A stretch of 64,000 nt of DNA from assembly GCA_024180945.1 (NCBI GenBank), contig JAKSGN010000013.1:124001-188000 (forward strand), in the 5' to 3' direction. The notes beneath the pieces were generated by a model, which saw only the letters and a list, made by a program, of their open reading frames with translations, was not told where the DNA came from and ran no database searches. Position 1 is the stretch's first letter; the number at the start of each line of letters is the position of its first letter. Below are positions 21,510 to 32,825 of the stretch, in pieces. The stretch comes from Macrophomina tecta (lineage: Eukaryota > Ascomycota > Dothideomycetes > Botryosphaeriales > Botryosphaeriaceae). The position numbers and the translations under genes are program-made.

Positions 21510-22036
21510 GTCGTATAGTATTCTCGACGACATCTACAAGTTTAATGAGGCGGGGTTTATGATGGGCGTAGTTGCGACATCTAAAGTGGCCATAAACTCA
21601 ACGGCGACCGAGGGCATTAATGCCTCTGGCTGGGCGATTCCGCCGTTCATCAGTCTCGCAGGAAAGGTTCACCTGTCAAACTGGTATCGAGGACTGCCAG
21701 CTGATTAAGGTAATTGCTGCAAGCGACAATGACTGGATGACAGACCAGCTCGGCTTCGACTGGATCAAGCACTTCAATACATATATAGAATCTTGTACGA
21801 AGGGAGCCTACCGTCCATTCATCCTCGATGGCCATAGCAGTCACGCAACGCCCGAATTCGACCAATGCTGCACGGTAACAATATCACCACGCTCTGCATG
21901 CCTGCGCGTACATCGCATCTTCTTCAGCCGCTTAGCATAAGCTGCTTCTCCCCTCTCAAGCGCTCGCACGGTCGGGTGGTTTAGGAAATCGTCCGCCAAG
22001 GAATCCATCGTATTGACAAGCCTCGTGTGGAGGTAT
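21510..22036 (+). pseudogene. Pogo-type transposase remnant
   Basis: Reading across frames gives FNEAGFMMGV, INASGWAIPPFI, LSNWYRGLP, then in another frame WMTDQLGFDWIKHFNTYIES and FILDGHSSHAT, then TTLCMPARTSHLLQPLSISC and FSPLKRS. These follow the order of the DDE core of the intact Pogo transposases. At least two frameshifts and a stop break it, and both the N-terminal and C-terminal parts are missing. The third catalytic Asp is read as Ser. No TIR is visible. Ends about 20 bp from the stop of the membrane protein gene on the other strand. Confidence 0.8.
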
Positions 22037-22058
22037 AGCAAATACAAGGACCCTACCC

Positions 22059-23210
22059 TTAAGCTCCACGCTCCGCAAACTCAACCTGCGAACTCGACCG
22101 GGATCCCTCCTTCGCGCGCTCAGCCAACGGCTCTTCCGCCGGCGACCGCGCCGAATCCCGTTCGTTCCGCACCTCGACCACCACTTCCGTCGTCTGCGTG
22201 ACCTCAATATCACCCTCCGCGACCACACGTTCCGGCCGGCCGCTCTTCCCTTCCACCACCGTCGTATACGCATGTCCAACCCCGGGCCCCCGGCCAAAGC
22301 CGCGCTCCGAAAGTTCCACCCACTCGGCGTCGTCCTCTCGGCGCTTCCGCTCCAGCGTGTCGAGCTGTGCAGGTGCTGTCGGCGCGCTGCTGCTGGGCGC
22401 GGGTGGATCGGAGCGGCTGGAGGTGGAATAGCGGATGATGCTGACAAGCTGGTTCAGGACGGCGAACTCGAGCTTCAGCTTGACCGAGTAGACGGCGGGC
22501 TTAAAGCCTGTCTGCACCAGGTACTGGCCACTGTACTCAACAGCGAGCAGCGTGATGTCTAGTGCCGTCGTAATAAGGTTGACGTAGATAAGGCTGCGCA
22601 GCACACTGCGGGTGCGGATGCTCGGGCTCGAGGCGTCGTGTTGATGGAGGGTCTCGAAGGCGCGGAGCATGCGGACGGTGTGCTGGATATAGAGCACGCT
22701 AATGAAGGTCTCTTGGAGGAAGAAGAGAGTAAGTTGGATCTTCTCGATAATGTTGTATGGCTGGACGAAGTGTGCAGAAGCGGTAGAGTTGGCGCCGAAC
22801 GCTATAACGCAAGTCGGGACATGACCGAAGATTACGCCACACATAATGACGTAGAAGCATAGCCGGAGGATGCGCGTCTCGCGAACCACCAGATGTAGTC
22901 GCGAGTATAGCGCTAGCGATTGGCCGGTCACGAAGCCAACCCATCCGGAGAGGACCAGGGTGAAGTTAACGAGGTTGTTGGCGACGATATGGAAGTTTTT
23001 TAAGATAAAGCCAAGGACGTAAACGACGATGCCGGCGGTAGCGACGACGCAACTCCAGAAATAAAGGCCCCGGCGGTTTTTAAAGGTGCGCCAGATGAAG
23101 ATGGTAAGCTCGAGGCAGTTGTACCAGGCGATCGCGTAGAAGGCAATGAGGACGGCGGCCAGGCCCTTGCTTAGCTCCACCTTGTTACCAACTCCATTAT
23201 CGGCCGCCAT
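22059..23210 (-). CDS. Seven-TM fungal membrane protein (DUF7703-like)
   Basis: 383 residues, intronless, starting at the Met at 23210 (MAADNGVGNKVEL) because the upstream part of the frame has no membrane or domain logic. About seven hydrophobic segments in the first 260 residues, including LAAVLIAFYAIAWYNCLELT, followed by FKNRRGLYFWS, a pattern I associate with fungal DUF7703 proteins. A long polar, Ser/Pro/Glu-rich cytoplasmic tail follows (about 265-383), suggesting a GPCR-like topology. Function unknown. Its 3' end abuts a transposase remnant; the very C-terminus could be altered by that insertion. Confidence 0.8.
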   Translation of the reverse strand: MAADNGVGNKVELSKGLAAVLIAFYAIAWYNCLELTIFIWRTFKNRRGLYFWSCVVATAGIVVYVLGFILKNFHIVANNLVNFTLVLSGWVGFVTGQSLALYSRLHLVVRETRILRLCFYVIMCGVIFGHVPTCVIAFGANSTASAHFVQPYNIIEKIQLTLFFLQETFISVLYIQHTVRMLRAFETLHQHDASSPSIRTRSVLRSLIYVNLITTALDITLLAVEYSGQYLVQTGFKPAVYSVKLKLEFAVLNQLVSIIRYSTSSRSDPPAPSSSAPTAPAQLDTLERKRREDDAEWVELSERGFGRGPGVGHAYTTVVEGKSGRPERVVAEGDIEVTQTTEVVVEVRNERDSARSPAEEPLAERAKEGSRSSSQVEFAERGA

Positions 23211-25566
23211 AGTAAAGGGCTGGTAGGTATACTGACGTCTAGGAGAGAAGAGGTGGAGGGAAGGTAAAGATGTGAACCTTAAGATCGCACGAGAGTACGC
23301 AAGCATTCAACACTTGTATTAGGTCCGAGGGCAGGCATACAGGGGAAGGAGTAAGAATCGGTTGGAGGCAACGGTGGTGCAACGCGGGGGTGGAGAACCG
23401 GATCTTGAAAGCATCGCGGCATATTGCCCTGGAAGGCTCTTCCGTCCAGGGTTGCATATTGCTCTCAGGCAGGCTATGTGGCGCTCTGATATGCCTGAAA
23501 ATAATCTATGGTGACAGCGATCCGGGGTCCAGTGGTACTCAACCTTTGTAGCTTCATACCCCCTGCTAGCCAAACCCTATGTGACACGCCTTTCTCTTTC
23601 CGGAGATTCGTTGAGTGACATAGCAACGCGCCTTCGCAAGCGCAGCGATTTCGATGAGAGACTCGGCGAGGCAACCAAATTTTGCCATTCTGACATCCAC
23701 TGTCATGGAAGCATAGATGTCTGGAAGTGAGGCGGGCCAGCGTTGTCATATCCTGAGTCGCCACGGTGCCAGCTCTGGTGTGTTTGACGGCTACGAAATT
23801 TCCCGGATTGGTGAGCCTGACCGTCGTCGTGTTGTTCTTCAGCCAGCTATTTCGACGTCTGCTCAACTTCCCCACGGCAGAACCCACGGGAAGCTTTTTT
23901 TGCCATAAGCTTTGGTGGCTCCAGAGAAGCGCAGCGCTTTCATATCAGCCATCTTTCGTCTAATTCGTATTCTATGGCGCCACAGCAGAATCGAGATAGA
24001 AGGCTCGCGCTATTATCCATGCTATGGGCGGAATTTTCGAGAAGTACGCAGGAGAGCCTTCTGAACAGCCTTATGCGCGCTTGGAATATAGCTGGCGGCA
24101 CGGATGTGGCGAAGAGAACGAGCAGCGAGCGGAGAAGGTGCGAAATTGGCAAAGCCTCGAGTGTTATCCTCTCTCTTGTGGCTTAGTGCAGTTAGATTAG
24201 TGCTGCAGTGCCTGTCTAAGGAGCCTTAGGGTCTACTGTGGTCTGGAGGGCATCTTTTATTGGCGCGTTTTTCACGACAAGGGTGTCAAACGGCTGTTGC
24301 GAGGCCATTTCAACCAACCAGATATCGAGATTCCCTCTGCACGGAGCCTCGCTCGCCCCTGTCACTGGAATCCGCACTAACAAAAGATACCCTCCAGACG
24401 ACAGTATACGGAAGTGCGCTGCTCCATGCTATTGCCGACGACCCAGAGAGCGGAATGCAGCATACGATAGAGCTCGGGCCGCGTAGCTCTGCTGCTGGGG
24501 GGGGGGGGGGCACAATACATGAGTTCAATGAGGAGATGGTCCGATTGGCAGGGAATTTGCAAACCTAAGATGCGTGCTGCGCAGATGCTGTCCGTTGAAA
24601 TGCGGGCAATAAGGCTATGCGTTCATATCCCTCTCCCTTAGCTCCTTGTCCAGGCGAGTACTGGTCGATGCGGACGGTTTAGGGCGGCAGGCGAGGCATT
24701 TACCGACTATCAAGCGATTGTAGGGATGACCAGGCCCAGGGATGGCACGTAGCGAACCTCACATTTCGATGCCACGTCCGCATGTACCAGGCTTCTCAGG
24801 TTCATTGTCTGTTGAGCGAGGCCAGCGATTTCGCGCGGAACGACTTCCTCACTTCCGCATCTCTCCACCATTCCCTTTGATATTACCAGCAAAATTTAGA
24901 TAAATAACTATTTAAAGAATTTTCCAAACTCGTGCTCCTTTGCGGTAAAATCTAGGAAATAAAAGATTCTACCACACCCCATTATCGTGATGAGAGGAGT
25001 GAGAAAATTCAGTCGCACTTTTCTAAAGCATATAGGCGGATTCTGCTAAGAAAAGTATATAGAATTACAGAGAGGAATTAAAATTATCCTGGAACGAATT
25101 CCTGCGCCCTTAAACTGCATCATTGTTGGTGAAGAATGCTCGGGCTATGCTGCGCGCAAATGATGGCCCGCTTAACCGACAATGAACCTACAAACCCCAG
25201 TATAATCTGACTCCTGGTGCTAACATGAATGCATGTCATGGAGACCACCATGATCGCGCGGGGCGCGCGGAGTCGGACCGGGTGCGACCCTTGCCAGAGT
25301 TAGGGAATCCTTCCCGATCCCACGCGTTTCGCCGGTGCACGCTAATGACTCTTGTGTCAGGAGAAGAAGCGATGCGGGGATGGTGGCTTCCAGCGGCCTG
25401 CGGCGATGATTGCGTGCACCTGCTCAAGACGAATAGAAGAACAGCCAGTGTGCTTCGAAGACAACCAACTCGCGGCGAGAACGAATTCTTGATTTATACC
25501 TTCAAGCCACACGCGTCAAGCCATTCTACCGGCAGTCCGTTACCGCCCAATACCGGATTTGCCGCC
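23211..25566. other. Intergenic region without recognised gene
   Basis: No frame with a family signature. A G13 run lies near 24498. TA-rich, intron-like sequence lies at about 24890-25120. Several frames of 60-190 codons are open but look like chance frames. Confidence 0.4.
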
Positions 25567-27900
25567 ATGGCGACGATTGATGTCTTCCGACCCGGCAATA
25601 TACCCTCATCCCTTGATGAGCGGTGCCGTACAACTCAGGCAAAGCAGCTGCTTGACAACGCAGGCGAAAACAGACCAAGTTTCCGCTTCCTGGCCGTCGC
25701 CCCGCTTATTGAAGGCACCATAGAGCTGTGCGACAAGGCCCTCGACCCGCCGACGCCCGCTGACCTGAAGGCTGCCATGCACTGAATCCTACAGACGACT
25801 AATGACATCAAGAACGAGACCATCACCATCTGACGCAGAACTGATTCCATCAACACGGCAGACTCCTTGATGTAGCGCACCACCGAGCAGCCCTCCATGA
25901 CCTGGGCTCGCGTAGCCGCGATGCAACCGAGCGCCGCAACGCAATCCCGGCCAAATCTCGTTCCTCAACGCGACTGAGAAGTGCGGCGAACTGGTCATCA
26001 AGCTTACAGACCCGCAGGTGATAAGCCACCTCGCTTGCAGCCTCCCAGGCACCTGAAGAATCGCATAAACCGCGCCCTAGCCACGCAGACGAACCCCAGC
26101 GTCAACAAGATCCAAGTAGTCGCGGGAAAGCAACTCCGGAGCGGAAGACGTCGCGGTACACAAGGAACAAGCAGGAGAAGGATGTGCTACAGCAATATGC
26201 GGACAACTGGACAGGCACGCTGAGTGACACGGCTCGGGTGGTGCTACAGACGTATGGTGCCCTCGTCCATGGCCTTCATACAAAGTCAATAGACCTCTCA
26301 GATGTGGGAAATGCCATGAAACTGCTGCAAGCGGAGAACAAACCACTGCTGCCGAACGCTCAGATCAAATATGTGGGCTGGCTTACTAAAACCTCTACTA
26401 ATAAAAGGGAGTCGTCCTTGGTGGTGGAGTTCAGCAGGCCGGAAGATGCTAACACGGTAATTGTAGGAGGCATGGTATGGCAGGCGCAGATGTTAGCCTG
26501 CGCACTGTAACGACTAGAGCTGTAAGGTCACGCAATGCTTTCACTGCCAGAAATATGGCCACATAGGAACCCAGTGTCAAGCATCGCAAAGCGTATGGCT
26601 ATTGTACGGGCTAGCACAGCTCCAAGTACTAACCCTCAGGAGGACGCGAATGCGGAACGTAAGTGTGCTTCTTGTAAAGACTCGCACACGGCTTGGAGCG
26701 ACCTGCCCACAAAGGAAGAAAGAGAAGGAGAGTGTGGGATAGGCTAAGGCCCTAAGACCGTTGCCACACCCTCAAAATAGCACTAGGAACCCGGACCCTA
26801 TACAACAGCCAAGCCCGATATTCCATTTTGACCGAGGGATCCAGACGCAAGCACCAACTTCACAAGAGGTAGGCCCAGCCAGGAAGCGCGGCAGACCAAG
26901 GTCATTCTACGTAGATTCAGCAGCTATGTCAGCAAGCGAAGGCCGACAACAGGAGATCGGCAGCCTGATCGGAGCGAGACAGCAGCTCCGAGAGGAGGCT
27001 CTTGCCGCATCGGGCGGTAGCCGTACAGGGACCTAGCACGCACCCACAGAACTGTGACATCACAATGGCCGACGAGTGAGAACAGGCAGCTTTCCACCTT
27101 GCAGTACAAGGTAATGAGATCTAGAAACAAGGTGATGGTAGCCTTATTCCGAGACCGTCGAATTCGCGAGTTCGATATTATTGCCATGCAGAACCCCTGG
27201 AAGAAGCCTGTTGAACAGTAAGGAATTGAGGTTCACTGCTGCTCCATTGAACTGTGCTGAAGCTACTGATTATATACACGAATGAGGGCCATGAGCGCTC
27301 GGGTGCTGGTGGTTCAGTGATGAGGTGATTCTTAAGGATATAAAACCGTGGCTGTAAAAAGCAAACAATAACGGCAACCAAGAACGGCAAAATGGTGATG
27401 ATGGTTGACAAACCCCTTTCGACTCATAATATACCACCTTTTAAGAGTTTGAACTGATACACTTTAACGGCCCGGCTCAGATTTACATCTTCGTTAAGAA
27501 GCGGCCAGCCCCTCGTGATGGACTGTCACCCATCACACAGCTGACCTATGCACATTACACCTCGCGCGAATAGGCGGTACGAATGGCAGCGGGACTCTCC
27601 ATATACACAACATCTACAACCCCCTACGGTCGACTCAGGCAGCGAATACCATAGGACCGCTGGCCACAGCCCTCCAGGAACACCCAGGCGACCAACACAT
27701 TGTGCTTAGCGACTTCAACCTGCACCACCCTCTTTGGACCGGCCCTGCATACCGCCAAGGTCGAGAGGCTGATGAGCTTAGGAAACAAACCTCGCGTCTA
27801 ATGAGTGGTATCTTCTTCCAAGTCTTCCAAATCGGAGCAGCTGCCATCTTAACCCAAAGAGATCCCCGCATACTAATGCTGTTCGTTTCTGCTCCTCGAC
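25567..27900 (+). pseudogene. Degenerate Tad-type LINE (ORF1 and start of ORF2)
   Basis: Gag-like ORF1 begins at 25567 (MATIDVFRPGN). After stops and frameshifts it continues with MTWARVAAMQPSA, LKNRINRALATQTNPSVNKI, a second Gag block ending ENKPLLPNAQIKYVGWLTK and SLVVEFSRPEDANTVI (26184-26510), then a CCHC knuckle CFHCQKYGHIGTQC at about 26533-26575. Near 27660-27790 a fragment of the ORF2 endonuclease is readable: HIVLSDFNLHHPLWTGPAYR, with the catalytic S/G-DFN-x-H motif. Reverse transcriptase is not found, so the copy is truncated about 27.8 kb. Order and motifs match fungal Tad-clade LINEs. Confidence 0.8.
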
Positions 27901-27926
27901 ATTGAAGTGCGTAGCCATGCTTCAAA

Positions 27927-28560
27927 TTAGGTTTCGAGATCATCCTCAGAAGCTGTATGCTGTGCTCTCTCCCAGTCCATGTAAGGGTCTTCGTAGTAGG
28001 AATCACCCACGTCGAAACGAGAAAAGCCTATGCCTTGGACGAATACATCTTTTTTCTCGTCGGGGAAACCGCCATCCTCGCTTTCACCATCATAAGGGTC
28101 GTACTTCCGCGAGACGCTCAGATCCTTAAGCTTTTGCTTCTCTGATAATCGTGTTGAAGTAATGTTCGGAAAGTTCGTGATCCAAGTGGCTCTTGTACTA
28201 TCGTCGAATGCGGAGGCGGCGGGCATCGCGCCATGCTCGTCTCTCCCCCTCAGAGATTATCCTCATCATCTGTGAGATTCCGCTGAACAGCTCGACCTCA
28301 CCAGATTTGATCAATTCTTAAACCTCGGTTGCTTTGGGCCCGCCCGCCCGGCTCTTGATTGCTATTAGCTCATCCAGTTGAGCGGCATCCGTGATTCTCT
28401 GACTTACTCTGAGCTCTGAGTTTAATTTCATGGCATACTATTCCTCGTCGAACAGCATGTCACGTCAGTCAAACGATACCTTCTGCTTCTCATAATCGAT
28501 CTCCAAACCGGGCAGCTCCGTATCGTTCACGATATGATTTACTATGCGCTCGTCTAGCCG
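27927..28560 (-). pseudogene. Unrecognised pseudogene fragment
   Basis: On the minus strand a coding-like reading runs from about 28530 down to 27927: LPGLEIDYEKQKVSFD, stop, RDMLFDEE, stop, YAMKLNSELRVSQRIT, AAQLDELIAIKSRAGGPKAT, then in another frame FDDSTRATWITNFPNI and KYDPYDGESEDGGFPDEKK. Two of the stops are TGA/TAG where Trp would fit. Family not recognised; it may be a host gene piece or a transposon-borne gene. It starts at the edge of a candidate hAT terminus. Confidence 0.4.
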
Positions 28561-28752
28561 CAGGGTGGTCAATAAACAAACACGTAATCAAGTACTTGTT
28601 TGTTTGTTTGACTATAGCCAAACAATCAAAGCAAACATAGCCGTGCCGGTGAACCAAACAAAGCAAACAAGAGACCACGTGTTTGTTTAATTATTTAGCT
28701 GTTTGGTTAGATAAGATAAGCGTATGCTGCGACCGACGGTCGGCGAGAGTTA
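28559..28752 (+). mobile_element. Possible left end of a RIPed hAT element
   Basis: Starts CAGGGTGGTCAATAAACAAACA, a hAT-like terminus (CA-G-rich end), followed by many subterminal AAACAAACA-type motifs. A hAT transposase in plus orientation resumes after transposon B at 30605, so B appears nested in the leader of this element. The right end was not found; the link is inferred. Confidence 0.45.
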
Positions 28753-30602
28753 ACGTATCCCACAAGCGAGCGTGCCACATAAGCGAGTGTGCCACCTTAC
28801 CAAACCCAACCCACTTTAAGTACAACTAACTCTGCAACGTCCTGCAAAATCGACTATTTCTAATAGGTACGCTATTCTACAGTAGTTTCCGCACCTTTTT
28901 GACATGTACGAGAATTATGTCCAGTTTCGCCGCACTGCCCACATCGCCGTCGTTTTCTCGCTGGCCCCTCCGATTGCGCACCACTTTGGCGCGTTTCCCG
29001 CGAAATCTGTTGGTTAACAGCAGCTCCATCGATTAAATACTGCCCCTCCTGAACCGTAAGAGTCCCTCGCTTCTGAATCCGCTTTTTCTGCCGCTTTTTA
29101 CGTCGCGTTGCGGCCTCGTTTGCCTTTTGAAGATTCGCGACTTCCGCCTGCAGAAGAACAGCCGAATGCGCCATCATTTGAGCCCCCTTAGCAAGCTGGT
29201 TCAGCGCATCGTTGATTGGCGTTGGTGAGCTGTTCTGATGCTTTGCAATCCGGTTCCTAATAAGCTCAGTCTGAGAGGCTAATTCAGCTGGGTTGTGCGG
29301 TGTTTGAGCGTCCCAAGTTATGGCCTCTGCCTGCGGGCGTGTCGGCGTCCGAAGCTTGACATCGAGCTTGGAAATCACGGCCTCTGGATCGAGCGGGACC
29401 AGTCCTGCGCCTCGGAACCCGCCTACGATATTCTGCTGCGTAAATGCGGCTTCGAACGCCGTTTTGAACGCAGGCAGAAACTCGAGCTTCGTGATGTGGT
29501 TGATGTGAGATCGCATCAGCTCTTCAACCTGCTTTCCGTACGCCTTCTTGAGAGGCGCAAAACAGCCTACATCGAGCGGCTGGAGGAGATGCGATGAATG
29601 CGCAGGCATGAAGAGCGTGATGATCTTGCGTTCCTGGCAGAACGCGTCGAATTCGGCCGAATTGTGGCTCGCGTGGCCGTCAAGAATCAGAAGTCGCCAT
29701 GCTCCAGTTGTGCGATCCTTTGTGTGCTTTTCGAAGTGCTGCAGCCACTGCAGACCAAGCTCGTTCGTCGTCCAGCCGTTTTCGCTTAATGCGATGACCC
29801 AATTGCCTGGTACGTCGTCGCTGTACCAAGCAGAAAGGTGGTGTTGTCCCTTGAAAATCACGAACGGCGGAATCGCCCAGCCCTCGGCGTTGACTCCCTG
29901 GATCACCGTAACCCACTCGCGATTGCCTGGCTGGACTGATTTGGGTCGAGCGCGTCGCTCCAATGCTGTGACAACCATTCCGGCTGCAATCATGCCCATG
30001 AGGAAGCCGGCTTCATCGAAGTTGTAGATGTCACCGTTCACGATCCCATACTTCGTGATAGTGTTCTGGACGAGCTGAAACCATTGCGTGATAAGCTCTG
30101 GGTCCTCGCATTTAGCTCGCTGATAGTCATACTTTCGATTCAGACGTGTTTTTAGCTCGGGAGTCCGTCTTACGAAGTTGGAGGGCCAGTTCTTGCCAAC
30201 GGTACCTCCGGCGCGGTCGGCGAGTAGCTTATTTGCCATACCTTCAACAGCACTTAATCGCGGCGGAAATCCTCGCGAATCTAGATCGAGGACACGTTTG
30301 ACAAGAACTGATTCCTCGATATTAGTAAGCTTTCGAGAGTTGGGCGTGCAATCGCGTCGAGAAGGAATCCTGTCGCGTCGTCGCTTAAGGGTCATCCGAT
30401 TAACGTTAAACGTCTTTGCAGCGAGCCGATTGCTTTGAATTTGGCCTTGATCGATAGCTTGCTTCGCTAAAGCTATCTGAGCTTCATGTAAGATGGATTG
30501 AGCGTGGGTTGGCTGATGCATTGTTGGTTGAAGCTAGGGTGTCGCGTTTTCTTGGTTGGGTGGCACACTCGCTTGTGTGGCACGCTCGCTTGTGGGATAC
30601 GT
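28753..30602 (-). mobile_element. Fot1/Pogo-type DNA transposon B (intact)
   Basis: 1850 bp with inverted repeats starting ACGTATCCCACAAGCGAGC, nearly perfect over about 44 bp, flanked by TA at 28751-28752 and 30603-30604. The TIR carries two copies of AAGCGAGYGTGCCAC. Encodes one transposase on the minus strand. No RIP. Nested in what looks like a hAT leader. Confidence 0.94.
28872..30521 (-). CDS. Pogo/Fot1 transposase B
   Basis: 549 residues from the Met at 30521, intronless and unbroken. N-terminal HTH with a Lys/Arg-rich segment (TLKRRRDRIPSRRD), CENP-B-type HTH (LDSRGFPPRLS to KNWPSNFVRR), DDE core with D169 (NFDEAGFLMG), D281 (LLILDGHASH) and D317 (LLQPLDVG), then a basic stretch (RRKKRQKKRIQKRG) and a CCHC knuckle (CGQCGETGHNSRTC). 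Same architecture and catalytic spacing as A and C but clearly diverged from both, so a separate family with its own TIR. Potentially active. Confidence 0.95.
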   Translation of the reverse strand: MHQPTHAQSILHEAQIALAKQAIDQGQIQSNRLAAKTFNVNRMTLKRRRDRIPSRRDCTPNSRKLTNIEESVLVKRVLDLDSRGFPPRLSAVEGMANKLLADRAGGTVGKNWPSNFVRRTPELKTRLNRKYDYQRAKCEDPELITQWFQLVQNTITKYGIVNGDIYNFDEAGFLMGMIAAGMVVTALERRARPKSVQPGNREWVTVIQGVNAEGWAIPPFVIFKGQHHLSAWYSDDVPGNWVIALSENGWTTNELGLQWLQHFEKHTKDRTTGAWRLLILDGHASHNSAEFDAFCQERKIITLFMPAHSSHLLQPLDVGCFAPLKKAYGKQVEELMRSHINHITKLEFLPAFKTAFEAAFTQQNIVGGFRGAGLVPLDPEAVISKLDVKLRTPTRPQAEAITWDAQTPHNPAELASQTELIRNRIAKHQNSSPTPINDALNQLAKGAQMMAHSAVLLQAEVANLQKANEAATRRKKRQKKRIQKRGTLTVQEGQYLIDGAAVNQQISRETRQSGAQSEGPARKRRRCGQCGETGHNSRTCQKGAETTVE

Positions 30603-30693
30603 TAACGGTAATTAGCATTGGTGTTTTTGCCCTAATAGGCTTAGCGCGCCCGGATTATCCCGATTGTTACGCGTCTCCACGCGCAGATCCAAA

Positions 30694-31830
30694 ATGAGTA
30701 ACACTAACACCTCCGACGCGCTATCCGACGCTGTGCAGAGCTTCACCGATATCGAGTCAACCGCTGCAGCCTCGGGGGGAATGTCCCAGCCCTCGACCTT
30801 GACGACTTCGCCTGAAAATTTGACAGAGATTGGCCGCAATCTCGGCCTCGAACACACACCAACCCCCCCTCCTCCAACACAAACGACGCCGCCGCCACCA
30901 GCTTCCTAAAGACTGGAAAGACTTTAACCTCGACACTAAACGGGTCCCGGACCATATTCTCGCACTTGATGGTAAGCGAGGATTATCCAGCTAGGTTTAT
31001 AAGTATGGGGTACGCCTATAATACCCCCGGAGTGGGCAACTGAAGTTCCTTTGTGGCGAGTGCTACGAGGTAGGGAAGATCTATCTTTGTCTTATCGGCA
31101 AGTGCACTATGTCTACCGCCGCGCACCTCGAAAAGCAATATAAGATAGGAAAGGCCGGACTAATTAAGGCTCTAAAGTAAGCTATATCTATTACGGAGCT
31201 TCTATATCATCCTAAAGTAGGTAACCTTCTTATACGAGTTAATTCTCGCGAGTTTTAGCGCGCGTATATACGGTTAATTCTATTAGATAATATATTGTTT
31301 CGTGGTATAACATCCAAAAACTTCTATAATATATTTAAAATAGTAGCTCTAATCACTAGTCGCTTTATTCCATAGAGTTATAATATGATTTTAGCGTGGC
31401 TAGATTTAGAATATAGTTATATAAAGAGCACTATATATATAACCCTCTATATAGCTGTTTTAGTAATATATACTAGTTTTAATGTATAGATCTCTAACTC
31501 TAAGAAAGTAGTATACTTAGATATTATTATATATTTTCTTAATACCTCTTATATATACTATAATACCCTTCTTACCCTTCCTCGCCTTCGTAGCTATTAT
31601 AATTATAAGTAAATATCTAATAAGCTACTAGAGGTATTATAGAACTATTATCTTATAAATAATAACTATACATAGCTAGGCTACTTTATTATAGATAACC
31701 ACGATGTTAATAACTCTATACTAGAAATGGTTAGCCAAAGGCTACCCGCTATTAATATTAAAAAGCACCGCTTATACTATACTAATTATATCTATAACCT
31801 AGGGGTAATAGTATCTATAGTATAGATAAG
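30694..31830 (+). pseudogene. RIP-killed hAT transposase with BED-type finger
   Basis: Starts MSNTNTSDALSDAVQ at 30694, shifts frame near 30895, then reads LPKDWKDFNLDTKRVPDH, a BED-like zinc finger (FLCGECYEVGKIYLC, then HLEKQYKIGK) and, after more stops, LLDNILFRGITSKNFYNI, ILAWLDLEYSYIKST, LGYFIIDNHDVNNSILEMV and IYNLGVIVS. The last two are the hAT catalytic-core D-N motif region. Most stops are TAG or TAA at expected Trp or Gln. RIP density rises towards the 3' side and the C-terminal half dissolves into the TA desert. Confidence 0.75.
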
Positions 31831-32389
31831 AACACCTTTAATAATATTATCTAGGTACTAAAGAAAAAGAAAAAGAAGTCTATACTTTATACTTATTACT
31901 ATATAGTAGCTTTAATATAACTAATAAAGATAAGTTTCTATAGATTAGTATATCTAATAAAGAAAGGCTATATAGGTTTTTCTTATATCTATTTTATCTA
32001 CTAGGGTAAAATAGATATATAACTTAATTATCTACTAAAATAAGTATATAATAAGTATAAAATATAACTAAATCTAAAATACTACTAAAATAAATATTCT
32101 AATATACCTCCTTTATATATTGCCTAAAAAAGAAGTGTATAATAAAAATAAAGATAAAAATAGAATAGATATTAAACTTATTATATATAAAAATTTAAAA
32201 AGAAAAAATATATAGTAATACTTAGAATTAAACTTAAAATCTTTTAGCCTATCTACTAAGAATTAAACTTAGAGTCTTAGTTCTAATATAATTAGTACTT
32301 TATCTAATATACCACTTAGTTATATAACTAAGTATATAAGATTAAAAAGTAAAAATTCTTCTATCTAAAGTAATTAAGCTAATATAATA
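31831..32389. other. RIPed TA desert
   Basis: Probably the 3' part of the hAT element above but too mutated to read. No open frame. Confidence 0.5.
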
Positions 32390-32825
32390 AGCGGGCCTCT
32401 ATCTCTAAAAATCTAAATACTAAAGAGAAAGAAAACCTATTAAGGGATTTTCTTAAGTAGATATAAGAAGAAAATAAGAGTAAGTTAAATATATAATAAG
32501 ACTAAGTACTATATATAAAGACTATATTACTAATAGAGTCTAAATTCTATTATTAAAGAAGTTAACTATAAAGGTTAAAGCTATCTAATAAATATAGTTT
32601 ATATATAAGTAGAAAAGTATATATAATCTAGTATTACTAGATATCGCTATAGCTATACTAGGTAACTATTACTCTATATAGCCTAGGCTCTTAAGGGCAA
32701 TATATAGGTCTATAGAAAAAGATTATATACTAAGCTATATAATTTAATCTTTTTAAATAGAATCTTTTTTAAGGCTTCTCTATTTTTTTTTATACTTCTA
32801 TAAAGGCTATACTATAATAGCTAAC
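32390..32825 (-). repeat. LTR copy 3 of the gypsy element (inverted, heavily RIPed)
   Basis: Reverse complement of the LTR at 1124-1571: it ends AAAGGCTATACTATAATA and contains CTATATAGCCTAGGCTCTTAAG and GTTTATATATAAGTAG, the mirror images of landmarks in copy 1. Boundaries approximate. Confidence 0.65.
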
